Shown: one piece after another, positions 1-5,712 of the stretch | Layout: each line of letters starts with the position of its first letter | How positions within the stretch are numbered: position 1 is the stretch's first letter | From: Syntrophomonas sp. UBA5314 | GTDB lineage: Bacteria > Bacillota > Syntrophomonadia > Syntrophomonadales > Syntrophomonadaceae | NCBI GenBank assembly: GCA_002410325.1 | Contig: DHRK01000002.1 | Location: forward strand, 77,457 to 83,169 | Reading direction: 5' to 3' | DNA length: 5,713 nucleotides | Made by a program: the position numbers and the translations under genes | The notes under the pieces: model-generated | The model's input: the letters and a program-made list of their open reading frames with translations, nothing else | What the model was told of the DNA's origin: nothing | The model's database searches: none

Positions 1-18
1 AATATACCGAACGTTGTA

Positions 19-540
19 CTAGCGGATGAATTTTGATAAAATACCCCTCTTTTTTATCTCTTTAACCGTCAATTCACTGATCGTTCCGGTTATTAAACCG
101 GTTATAACGGCTGAAATCAGCAATATGGGAAGATAGTATAAGACTACGGTCTCTCTCAAAATCACCGAGGCGACGATCAGCTGGGCGGCATTATGAGTTA
201 TCGCCCCGATGATGCTGATCCCCTTGACGCTGAATAACCCGGCCGTTTTTTTATAAACCAGCCACATGACCAGGGCGCTTAAAAGCCCCCCGGACAGGCT
301 GAAGGGCAAGGCCGTTATGCCTTTGCTCAGAACCCCGACAACCAGGCAGCGGAGAATTACAATGGTCAAAACGTCCTTTAAGTCCAAAAAGGCTATGGCG
401 ATAATGGTGATGATATTGGCCAAGCCGAGTTTGACCCCGGGTATCGGAATCGGAACCGGAATAATCAATTCCAGGAGGGAAATCAGGATCGCGTTACAAA
501 TTAGGATTATGATGATCGCTTCGCGTTTTTTCTTATTCAC
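19..540 (-). CDS. Gx transporter family / 'heptaprenyl diphosphate synthase component I' membrane protein (EetB-like)
   Basis: This 173-residue, strongly hydrophobic protein has about five to six helices. Family landmarks are PVPIPIPGVKLGLANIITI (28-46), a lone Arg in a helix (ILRCL, 62-66), PFSLSGGLLSALVMW (79-93) and GAITHNAAQLIVAS (112-125). The family is often labelled heptaprenyl diphosphate synthase component I, but the sequence has no prenyltransferase Asp-rich motif. It looks like a small membrane carrier of the ECF S-component type, and the substrate is unknown. The Listeria EET protein EetB is, as I recall, of this family, and related operons often continue with a polyprenyl synthetase gene. 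An AGGGTGA-like ribosome site precedes the ATG, 12 nt after the NusG_II stop. Only 18 nt follow the stop before the window ends, so continuation cannot be judged. Confidence 0.85.
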   Translation of the reverse strand: MNKKKREAIIIILICNAILISLLELIIPVPIPIPGVKLGLANIITIIAIAFLDLKDVLTIVILRCLVVGVLSKGITALPFSLSGGLLSALVMWLVYKKTAGLFSVKGISIIGAITHNAAQLIVASVILRETVVLYYLPILLISAVITGLITGTISELTVKEIKKRGILSKFIR

Positions 541-552
541 GTCTTCACCCTG

Positions 553-939
553 CTAATAAGAAAAAGTGTCAATTTGCTCATTATCACCCACTATGGTGAT
601 GACGACTTTGGACGGAATACAAACCGCCTTTGCGCCGGGTCTCTCTAACCAGCCGGTTTTTACACAGGTTTGATTGGGACAGTCAGAGCTAAGGAACCTG
701 ATCCGGCCTTTTTCAGCCAGGATAACCTGCTTTACCGGTTCGTCAATATTTATCGATTCTGACGCCTGAAGATCACTTAAATTGATCTCTTTTATTAAAT
801 GACCATCCTGGGTTATAAGCGCCTTAAGCTGCTGCCCGGAAGCGGCCCGATAATTATTCCAGACCAAAAAGAGCACGGCTATGGCCACGATACCGACAAT
901 TAGTATGATATCACCCGTTTTGAATGTACGTGTATTCAT
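553..939 (-). CDS. Membrane-anchored NusG domain II (EetA-like) protein
   Basis: The protein has 128 residues from the preferred ATG at 939: one N-terminal membrane helix (about 10-27), then a small exported domain. The stretch FLSSDCPNQTCVKTGWL (82-98) followed by RPGAKAVCIPSKVVITI (100-116) is characteristic of the stand-alone NusG_II family (Pfam NusG_II as I recall), with Cys87, Cys92 and Cys107. It has no NusG N-terminal domain and is not a transcription factor. The biochemical role is unknown. Members sit beside apbE and Rnf genes in clostridia, and the EetA protein of Listeria-type extracellular electron transfer belongs, as I recall, to the same family. The ATG at 939 has AGAGG 9 nt upstream, whereas an ATG at 948 directly abuts that AGAGG. 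The start lies inside the apbE 3' end (29-nt overlap), suggesting coupled translation. Confidence 0.85.
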   Translation of the reverse strand: MNTRTFKTGDIILIVGIVAIAVLFLVWNNYRAASGQQLKALITQDGHLIKEINLSDLQASESINIDEPVKQVILAEKGRIRFLSSDCPNQTCVKTGWLERPGAKAVCIPSKVVITIVGDNEQIDTFSY

Positions 940-1948
940 GAGTCGCATCCTCTAGGCGGAACTTGCCTTTTAGGCCGGGCGTTACATAGATTTTCTTGTC
1001 ATTGGTAATAAAAATGGCTTCCGCCCGGCCATAATTTTTGACCATCTCCATTCCCCGATCAAGGCCTAAAACGATGACCTTGGCCAACCCGTCAGCGTCG
1101 GTTGAAGATGAAGCGATAATAGTAACGCTCATCAAGCCGCTGTCCATAGGATACCCGGTCCCGGGATCAAAAATATGACAGTAGCGTTGGCCGTCTTTTA
1201 TAAAATAACGCTGATAATCGCCGGAAGTGACGACCGCTTTATCGACCACCTCAACAACTCCGACGATGTCGCTGTTCTCCCCCCGGGGATTTTGGATGCC
1301 AACCGTCCAGGGGCTTCCATCGGGTTTGCTTCCCAGTGCGGCGACATTACCGCCCAGATTTATGAAAGCTGAAGTTATCCCGTTGCTTTTATATATATCA
1401 ATCGCCCGATCTCCTATATATCCTTTGGCAATTCCGCCCAGATCGACCATCTGGCCTTTCTTTAACAAGCTGGCCGAACCGTTTTTTTCATCAATCAGGA
1501 CATCCCGGTAGTTGACCAGGGAAACAAGTTCTTGCACGGCATCGGCGGATGGCACCCGGGGATTGTCGGTTCCGATGCCCCAGGCCTTAACCAGCGGGGC
1601 CACCGTTATGTCAAAGGCAGCCCCACCGCTTAAATCCGAAATTCTACGGGCCTCTCTCAATATGCTGATGGTTTCCGGGTTTAATTCAACATATCCCAGA
1701 CCTGCGTTGTTATTTAGTTTATTGATATCTCCGCCCGGGCTGTTAATCGTCCACAGGGCGTCCCGTTCTTTTATTTGGGCCCATACTTCATCGGAGGCTT
1801 TTTGCGCATTGGCTCCATATACTTGCTGTTCAATGATGGTCCCCAATGCAAAATCGGTGGACTTAACCGGTTTTGACTGTACAGTATTACAGGCGCTGGA
1901 AAAGACCGGCAGACTCAAAAGCACCAGCGCCCAAATTACTTTTTTCAT
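911..1948 (-). CDS. apbE: ApbE-type FAD:protein FMN transferase, predicted lipoprotein
   Basis: ApbE enzymes cleave FAD and attach FMN through a phosphoester bond to a Thr of target proteins, here most plausibly RnfG Thr165 and RnfD Thr152. The 345-residue protein starts with a signal sequence (KK, then hydrophobic 4-17) ending SSAC, with Cys20 as probable lipidation site; Ser at -3 makes this a weak lipobox. ApbE landmarks are GGAAFDITVAPLVKAWG (108-124), MVDLGGIAKGYIGDRAID (167-184), FINLGGNVAALG (195-206), HIFDPGTGYP (258-267) and STDADGLAK (282-290). Asp286 fits the metal-binding Asp, but four residues on, where Thr is usual (ADALST), there is Lys290. GGGGAA lies 7 nt before the ATG. It follows rnfB by 50 nt and overlaps the next gene. 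Function is highly likely; the effect of Lys290 is unknown. Confidence 0.93.
   Translation of the reverse strand: MKKVIWALVLLSLPVFSSACNTVQSKPVKSTDFALGTIIEQQVYGANAQKASDEVWAQIKERDALWTINSPGGDINKLNNNAGLGYVELNPETISILREARRISDLSGGAAFDITVAPLVKAWGIGTDNPRVPSADAVQELVSLVNYRDVLIDEKNGSASLLKKGQMVDLGGIAKGYIGDRAIDIYKSNGITSAFINLGGNVAALGSKPDGSPWTVGIQNPRGENSDIVGVVEVVDKAVVTSGDYQRYFIKDGQRYCHIFDPGTGYPMDSGLMSVTIIASSSTDADGLAKVIVLGLDRGMEMVKNYGRAEAIFITNDKKIYVTPGLKGKFRLEDATHEYTYIQNG
949..953 (-). promoter_or_regulatory. Ribosome-binding site that sets the NusG_II protein start
   Basis: AGAGG on the minus strand lies 9 nt before the ATG at 939 and 0 nt before the ATG at 948. The spacing favours 939 as the start. The site lies within the apbE coding region. 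Confidence 0.55.
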
Positions 1949-1998
1949 GTTGCAGTTCCCCGTGTTTAGATAATATCAGCCTTTTCTTTTGGCAATAA
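1949..1998 (-). other. 50-nt rnfB-apbE gap, the longest intergenic stretch
   Basis: This AT-rich gap separates the Rnf structural genes from the accessory trio. It contains the apbE ribosome site (GGGGAA at 1956-1961). No inverted repeat followed by a T-run is visible, so there is no sign of an intrinsic terminator. A TATTAT resembling a -10 box has no acceptable -35 partner. Read-through from rnf is the simplest view. Confidence 0.5.
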
Positions 1999-2832
1999 TT
2001 AAACCGCTTCTACCAATTCCACAGGGGGAATCTGGTAGGTTTTAAGCACCTTGGTCGGGCACTTCTCAATGCAAACCGGATGGTCACACTTCTCTATGCA
2101 GATACTGGAATCGACCACCGCCAGATTATTCTGCATCTTAATCGCCTCATAAGGGCACTGCTTGACGCAGATGCCGCAGCCGATGCAGCCCACCTTACAG
2201 ATCTTGCGCACCACCGCCCCCTTATCCAGCGAATTGCATAAAACCGCCACATGCGCCTCGGGGGAAATCATGGTGATTACGTTCTTGGGGCAGGCCGTGG
2301 CGCATTTGCCGCAGCCGGTGCATTTTTCCTTATCCACCTCGGGCAGTCCCTTTTCATTGATATGAAGGGCATCGAAAACACACTGCCTGACACAGCTTCC
2401 CAGGCCTATGCAGCCGTATTCACACTCTTTGGGCCCGGCCTGCAGCAGGCTGGCCGCCAGGCAGTCCTCTATCCCCGCATAATCATACTTGCTGTTGCCC
2501 ACCGCCGGCTGCCAACATTTGATAAAAGCATAGCGGGGTTCAATTTCAGCCGCCGCCTTCCCGGTTAATTTAGCCACCTGCTCGGCCACCGCCTTTTTCC
2601 CGGGAATACACAGGCTGGGCGAAACGTCTTTATCGAGCACCACCGCCTCCGCGTAGGCCTGGCACCCGGCATAGCCGCAGGCCCCGCACTGCCCCTTGGG
2701 CAGGATGTCTTCCACCACATGAATCAAGGGGTTCATTTCCACGGCCAGCTTTTTATTGGCATAGGCCAGGACCAGGCCGAAGAACAGCCCCACCAAAGCC
2801 AGAATGGCGATAATCGTAATCATACTATTCAT
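1999..2832 (-). CDS. rnfB: RnfB, multi-[4Fe-4S] ferredoxin-accepting subunit of the Rnf complex
   Basis: RnfB is the membrane-anchored iron-sulfur subunit that takes electrons from reduced ferredoxin. The 277-residue protein has one N-terminal helix (about 5-24). A [4Fe-4S] domain follows with GQCGACGYAGCQAYAEA (47-63) and Cys75, ligands C49, C52, C57 and C75. After it comes a long ferredoxin-like region: C137-x3-C141-x5-C147-x3-C151; C171-x2-C174-x2-C177-x3-C181 followed by Pro; C212/C216/C219/C222/C226; and a last set C245-x3-C249-x4-C254-x3-C258 followed by Pro. Single cysteines at 106, 124 and 199 complete 24 in total, enough for six [4Fe-4S] clusters. This resembles clostridial rather than short gammaproteobacterial RnfB. 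The last set departs from the usual CxxCxxCxxxCP spacing. The start at 2832 has GGAAGGA 11 nt upstream; an in-frame ATG at 2823 is less likely. Confidence 0.96.
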   Translation of the reverse strand: MNSMITIIAILALVGLFFGLVLAYANKKLAVEMNPLIHVVEDILPKGQCGACGYAGCQAYAEAVVLDKDVSPSLCIPGKKAVAEQVAKLTGKAAAEIEPRYAFIKCWQPAVGNSKYDYAGIEDCLAASLLQAGPKECEYGCIGLGSCVRQCVFDALHINEKGLPEVDKEKCTGCGKCATACPKNVITMISPEAHVAVLCNSLDKGAVVRKICKVGCIGCGICVKQCPYEAIKMQNNLAVVDSSICIEKCDHPVCIEKCPTKVLKTYQIPPVELVEAV

Positions 2833-2843
2833 TTCAGCTCACG

Positions 2844-2850
2844 TCCTTCC
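2844..2850 (-). promoter_or_regulatory. Ribosome-binding site of rnfB abutting the rnfA stop
   Basis: GGAAGGA on the minus strand immediately follows the rnfA TAG and lies 11 nt before the rnfB ATG at 2832. The spacing is somewhat long, but this is the only purine-rich candidate, and it supports 2832 over the in-frame ATG at 2823. Confidence 0.6.
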
Positions 2851-3432
2851 CTACAGGGTGATCATTCCGGAAAATCCGAAAAACGCTAAAGCCAGGCATC
2901 CGGCCACAATAAAGGCGATTCCCAAACCATCCAGTGATTTGGGCACATCCGCCAGTCTCAATTTCTCTCTACAGCTGGCCATCAGCACGATGGCCATGGC
3001 AAAGCCCACCCCGGAGCCGACCGCATTGACCAGGCTTTTCATAAAGGAGAAGTGCGATTCGACATTGATTAAAGGGACCCCCAGGACCACGCAGTTGGTG
3101 GCGATCAGCAGGAGGTATATGCCCCACATCTTATGCAAATTGGGGGTATATTTTTTGACGATCATTTCCAGCAGCTGCACGAAGCTGGCGATCAATAGGA
3201 CAAATACGATGGTGGTCAGGAAGGTTACATTAAATGGCACCAGGATGTAGTTGTAGACCAGCCAGGCAAACATGGAGCTTAAGGTGATGACAGCCGTAAC
3301 CGCCATGCCCATTCCCCCGGAGGCGCTTAAGTTTTTGGAGACGCCGAAGAAGATGCACAGACCCAGGAATCGGGTCAGGACAAAGTTGTTGACCACTACC
3401 GCACCCATGAAAAGGAGCAGATATTCGTTCAT
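2851..3432 (-). CDS. rnfA: RnfA, membrane subunit of the Rnf complex
   Basis: This is the RnfA/NqrE-family membrane protein, the pseudo-symmetric partner of RnfE. It has 193 residues, the usual length, with about six hydrophobic helices. The N-terminal NNFVLTRFLGLCIFFGVS (15-32) contains conserved Cys26 and LLIATNCVVLGVPLI (108-122) contains conserved Cys114. These are the two cysteines RnfA contributes to the intramembrane [2Fe-2S] site by analogy with NqrD/NqrE. Both ligands are therefore intact here, in contrast to RnfE. The start codon overlaps the rnfE stop as ATGA, with AGGGG about 9 nt upstream inside rnfE, so translation is probably coupled. The TAG stop directly abuts the ribosome-binding site of rnfB. 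Nothing else is unusual. Confidence 0.96.
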   Translation of the reverse strand: MNEYLLLFMGAVVVNNFVLTRFLGLCIFFGVSKNLSASGGMGMAVTAVITLSSMFAWLVYNYILVPFNVTFLTTIVFVLLIASFVQLLEMIVKKYTPNLHKMWGIYLLLIATNCVVLGVPLINVESHFSFMKSLVNAVGSGVGFAMAIVLMASCREKLRLADVPKSLDGLGIAFIVAGCLALAFFGFSGMITL

Positions 3433-4055
3433 ATGGTTTCACCCCTCTCTGCCCGGGCTTTTTCGATACGCTCGCTCAGGATTTTAAAGGCCGCTACCAG
3501 GTAGCCTATGAGGATGAAGGCGCCGGGGGCCAGGATCATGATCAGGGCCGGCTGGTAGCCGCTCCACATGACCTGGTAGCCTAAGAGGGTTCCGTTGCCC
3601 AGCACTTCCCTGATGGCTCCGATGAGCAGCATGGCCAGGGTAAAGCCGCAGCCCATGCCCAGGCCGTCGACAAAGGAGCGCAGGGGCGGGTTTTTGGAGG
3701 CAAAGACCTCGGCCCGGGCCAGTATGATGGCAAATACCACTACCAGGGAAAGGTATATGCCCAGCTCTTTGTAGAGCAGGGGGGCAAAGGCCTTTAACAG
3801 TAGTTCGGCCAGGGTGACAATGGTGGCAATGGAGGTAATGTATATGGGCACGCGCACTTTGGGATTGACCAGATGGCGCACGATGGAGACCACCAGGTTG
3901 TTGGTGGATATGACAAAGGCCACGGTAAGTCCCATGGCTAGAGCGTTGACCACCGAAGTGGTGACCGCCAGGGCGGGACAGAGGCTTAAGGCCAGTACAA
4001 AGATGGGATTTTCCAGGACCAGTCCCTTGGAGAAGATGTCCCATAATCCTTTCAT
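3429..4055 (-). CDS. rnfE: RnfE, membrane subunit of the Rnf complex, lacking one conserved Cys
   Basis: This RnfE/NqrD-family polytopic protein (208 residues, about six helices) pairs with RnfA to hold a [2Fe-2S] cluster inside the membrane and forms part of the ion path. I chose the ATG at 4055 because AAGGAGG (4064-4070) sits 8 nt upstream and it lies 1 nt after the rnfG stop. An in-frame ATG at 4091 would add 12 residues and lacks this support. Family landmarks are ENPIFVLALSLCPALAVTTS (15-34) with the conserved Cys26, RAEVFASKN (114-122) and DGLGMGCGFTLAML (130-143). The second conserved cysteine, equivalent to V. cholerae NqrD Cys112 in ITNCIVMGRAEAFA, is absent: the segment reads VVFAIILARAEVFA with Ala109 at that position. 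An extra Cys136 is present. The gene overlaps rnfA by ATGA. Confidence 0.95.
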   Translation of the reverse strand: MKGLWDIFSKGLVLENPIFVLALSLCPALAVTTSVVNALAMGLTVAFVISTNNLVVSIVRHLVNPKVRVPIYITSIATIVTLAELLLKAFAPLLYKELGIYLSLVVVFAIILARAEVFASKNPPLRSFVDGLGMGCGFTLAMLLIGAIREVLGNGTLLGYQVMWSGYQPALIMILAPGAFILIGYLVAAFKILSERIEKARAERGETI

Positions 4056-4056
4056 C

Positions 4057-4629
4057 CTAGTTGCCTCCTTTCGTAAGCTCACTTGATTCATCGACCGCCT
4101 GTTTTACCGCCAGGGTGACTGCCCGGGAGGTGATGGTCGCCCCGCTGATGGCCTGAATGTCTTCTTTGTTGCCGGCATCTTTGGTGACTTTGAGTTGGGT
4201 CGAAGTTTTGCCGGTAAATTGTTCGTAAAACGGGGGTTTGGCCGCTTTGTCGCCCAGGCCCGGAGTTTCTTTGGATTCGGTAATGGTGTATTTTAGTACC
4301 TGGTTATCCGGGCTTACCGCCACCAGCAGTTTGATGGTGCCGCCATACCCCTTGCTTTCGGAAGGAATGACGTAGGCGATAACTTGGCCGTCTTTGCTGG
4401 CCTGATACCAGCCGCTTTTACCTTCGATGGGGGTGTATTGATCGGCTTCGGTTACCAGGCTTTTTAGGGCCAGGGTATTTAATTCGGCCTGTTTTTGTTT
4501 AGCAATATCATCGGTCAAAAAATAGACCGTGGCGATGATGATTCCTGATATGATACAGGCTCCGGCCAGGTTGAAGGCGATCTTTAATAGGCTGTCATTT
4601 TTCTCATGATGTTCTATATGCTCGGTCAT
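4057..4629 (-). CDS. rnfG: RnfG, extracytoplasmic covalent-FMN subunit of the Rnf complex
   Basis: RnfG is a membrane-anchored flavoprotein with an FMN_bind domain outside the membrane, passing electrons within the Rnf complex. The 190-residue protein has a charged N-terminus (His/Glu-rich, 1-11), one membrane helix at about 17-38, and an exported domain. That domain includes SKETPGLGDKAA (119-130) and the flavinylation motif QAISGATITS (159-168); Thr165 is the expected phosphoester FMN site, put on by ApbE. The often-quoted leading Asp of the motif is Gln159 here, which I regard as tolerated. A GGAAGGAAGTGAG stretch precedes the ATG and overlaps the rnfD stop region. The TAG stop is separated by 1 nt from the preferred rnfE ATG, implying translational coupling. 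Length and layout are normal for the family. Confidence 0.95.
   Translation of the reverse strand: MTEHIEHHEKNDSLLKIAFNLAGACIISGIIIATVYFLTDDIAKQKQAELNTLALKSLVTEADQYTPIEGKSGWYQASKDGQVIAYVIPSESKGYGGTIKLLVAVSPDNQVLKYTITESKETPGLGDKAAKPPFYEQFTGKTSTQLKVTKDAGNKEDIQAISGATITSRAVTLAVKQAVDESSELTKGGN
4064..4070 (-). promoter_or_regulatory. Ribosome-binding site that sets the rnfE start
   Basis: On the minus strand AAGGAGG lies 8 nt before the ATG at 4055 and inside the last codons of rnfG (Lys-Gly-Gly). This near-perfect site supports a 208-residue RnfE beginning MKGLWDIF, rather than the 12-residue-longer version from the ATG at 4091. Confidence 0.85.
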
Positions 4630-4638
4630 CGGCTCATC

Positions 4639-5712
4639 TCACTTCCTTCCATACAGCGCAGGCTGGATATAGCGGTCGATTAAGGGGGTGACACAGTTCA
4701 TTAACAGGATGGAGTAGCATACGCCTTCGGGATAACCCCCGACCAGCCTGATCAGGACGGTTAGGGCCCCGGCCCCGGCTGCAAATATCAGCTTGCCTTT
4801 GCGGGTGATGGGCGTGGTAACCATGTCGGTCGCCATGAAGAAGGCGCCTATGATGAGGCCGCCGGCCATCATATGAAAGAGCGGGTCACCGGACCCCCAT
4901 CCCTGAGGGCCGAAGAGCCAGGTGAGTATGCCCACGGTGGCTATCATGGTCACCGGTACGACCCAGTCGATATAGCGTTTGTAGATTAAGAACAGGCCGC
5001 CCAGGGCCAGTAGAATCACTGAGGTCTCGCCGATAGAGCCGTTTCTGAATCCGACGAATAAGGCCTTATAGAGTTCGCTGTTGCTTCCGAAGGTTTGGAT
5101 GAGCGCTTCGTAGCCCTGCATTTTTAAGATGTTCAGGGGGGTGGCGCTGGTGGTGGTATCGACCACCGTTTGCATCGTAGTCCAGGTGGTCATTAAGACC
5201 GGCCAGGAGACCATCAAGGCCGCTCGGCCGATATGGGCCGGGTTGAAGATGTTGTAGCCTAAGCCCCCGAAGGCGTGTTTGGCTACCACGATGGCGATGA
5301 AGGAGCCCACGATCGGAATAAATAGGGGCACCGCCGGGGGCAGGCACATGGCCAGGAGCAGGCCGCATAGGAAGGCGCTGCCGTCTTTTACGGTGATCGG
5401 CTTTTTCATGAATTTCTGGGTGGCGGCTTCGAAGATTACCGCGGACAGGGCCCCGGCCAGCAGGGTTTTAAAGGCCGGCAGGCCAAAGTGGTAGACGGCG
5501 AAGAGTACCGCCGGCAGCAGGGTCAGGTTTACCGTCCACATGATCTTGGGAATCGAGGTGTCGGCAAACATATGCGGTGAGGAGGAGACCACCATTTTAT
5601 GGACTGGCTTTGCTTCCTGCTCAGGCTTTTCACGTTTTTCTTTTACCTGCTTTTCAGCCTTTTCCGGTTTTTCGGTTTTTTCTTTTACTTCTATTTCTTT
5701 GTCAGGTTTTTC
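4639..5712 (-). CDS. rnfD: RnfD, membrane FMN subunit of the Rnf complex (5' end outside window)
   Basis: This is the NqrB/RnfD-family integral membrane subunit, which carries a covalent FMN in the ion-pumping Rnf complex. Numbered from the first in-window ATG (5595) it has 318 residues, the normal family length. Family landmarks are GGLGYNIFNPAHIGRA (110-125), the flavinylation motif DTTTSATPL (146-154) with Thr152 as the likely FMN acceptor, FFMATDMVTTPITRKGK (252-268) and GGYPEGVCYSILLMN (286-300). About nine hydrophobic segments are visible. The ATG at 5595 has no Shine-Dalgarno at a useful distance. The frame is open without any ATG, GTG or TTG for 39 more codons to the window edge, all rich in Lys, Glu and Pro. 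I therefore treat the gene as 5'-incomplete, with either an N-terminal extension or a fusion to the expected upstream RnfC. The stop lies 9 nt before rnfG. Identity is near certain; the true start is unknown. Confidence 0.95.
   Translation of the reverse strand, partial: EKPDKEIEVKEKTEKPEKAEKQVKEKREKPEQEAKPVHKMVVSSSPHMFADTSIPKIMWTVNLTLLPAVLFAVYHFGLPAFKTLLAGALSAVIFEAATQKFMKKPITVKDGSAFLCGLLLAMCLPPAVPLFIPIVGSFIAIVVAKHAFGGLGYNIFNPAHIGRAALMVSWPVLMTTWTTMQTVVDTTTSATPLNILKMQGYEALIQTFGSNSELYKALFVGFRNGSIGETSVILLALGGLFLIYKRYIDWVVPVTMIATVGILTWLFGPQGWGSGDPLFHMMAGGLIIGAFFMATDMVTTPITRKGKLIFAAGAGALTVLIRLVGGYPEGVCYSILLMNCVTPLIDRYIQPALYGRK

Noticed and set aside
1..18. Terminator or next gene after the Gx-family gene
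   Set aside because: Only 18 nt remain, with no hairpin or T-run and no start codon context; nothing can be supported.
86..105. Direct repeat CCGGTTAT at 86-93 and 98-105
   Set aside because: It lies inside the Gx-family gene and encodes a repeated Ile-Thr-Gly in a hydrophobic helix; a chance coding repeat is the simplest explanation.
940..948. NusG_II start at 948 adding Met-Arg-Leu
   Set aside because: The only purine-rich site (949-953) directly abuts this ATG; spacing fits the ATG at 939.
1949..1998. Possible promoter between rnfB and apbE (TATTAT as -10)
   Set aside because: The hexamer 17 nt upstream, TTATTG, matches a -35 poorly; an internal promoter cannot be claimed from sequence alone.
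1175..2568. Plus-strand open frames opposite apbE and rnfB
   Set aside because: They lie antisense to strongly recognised genes and show no family motifs; they are shadows.
4056..4091. Longer RnfE start at 4091 (12 extra residues, overlapping rnfG)
   Set aside because: The ATG at 4055 has AAGGAGG at 8 nt and the protein then begins with the family-typical MKGLWDIFSKG; the extra residues look like an rnfG shadow.
4126..4155. RnfG flavinylation motif begins with Gln rather than Asp (QAISGAT)
   Set aside because: The SGAT core with Thr165 is intact and the position is, as I understand the family, variable in clostridial RnfG; no loss of flavinylation is inferred.
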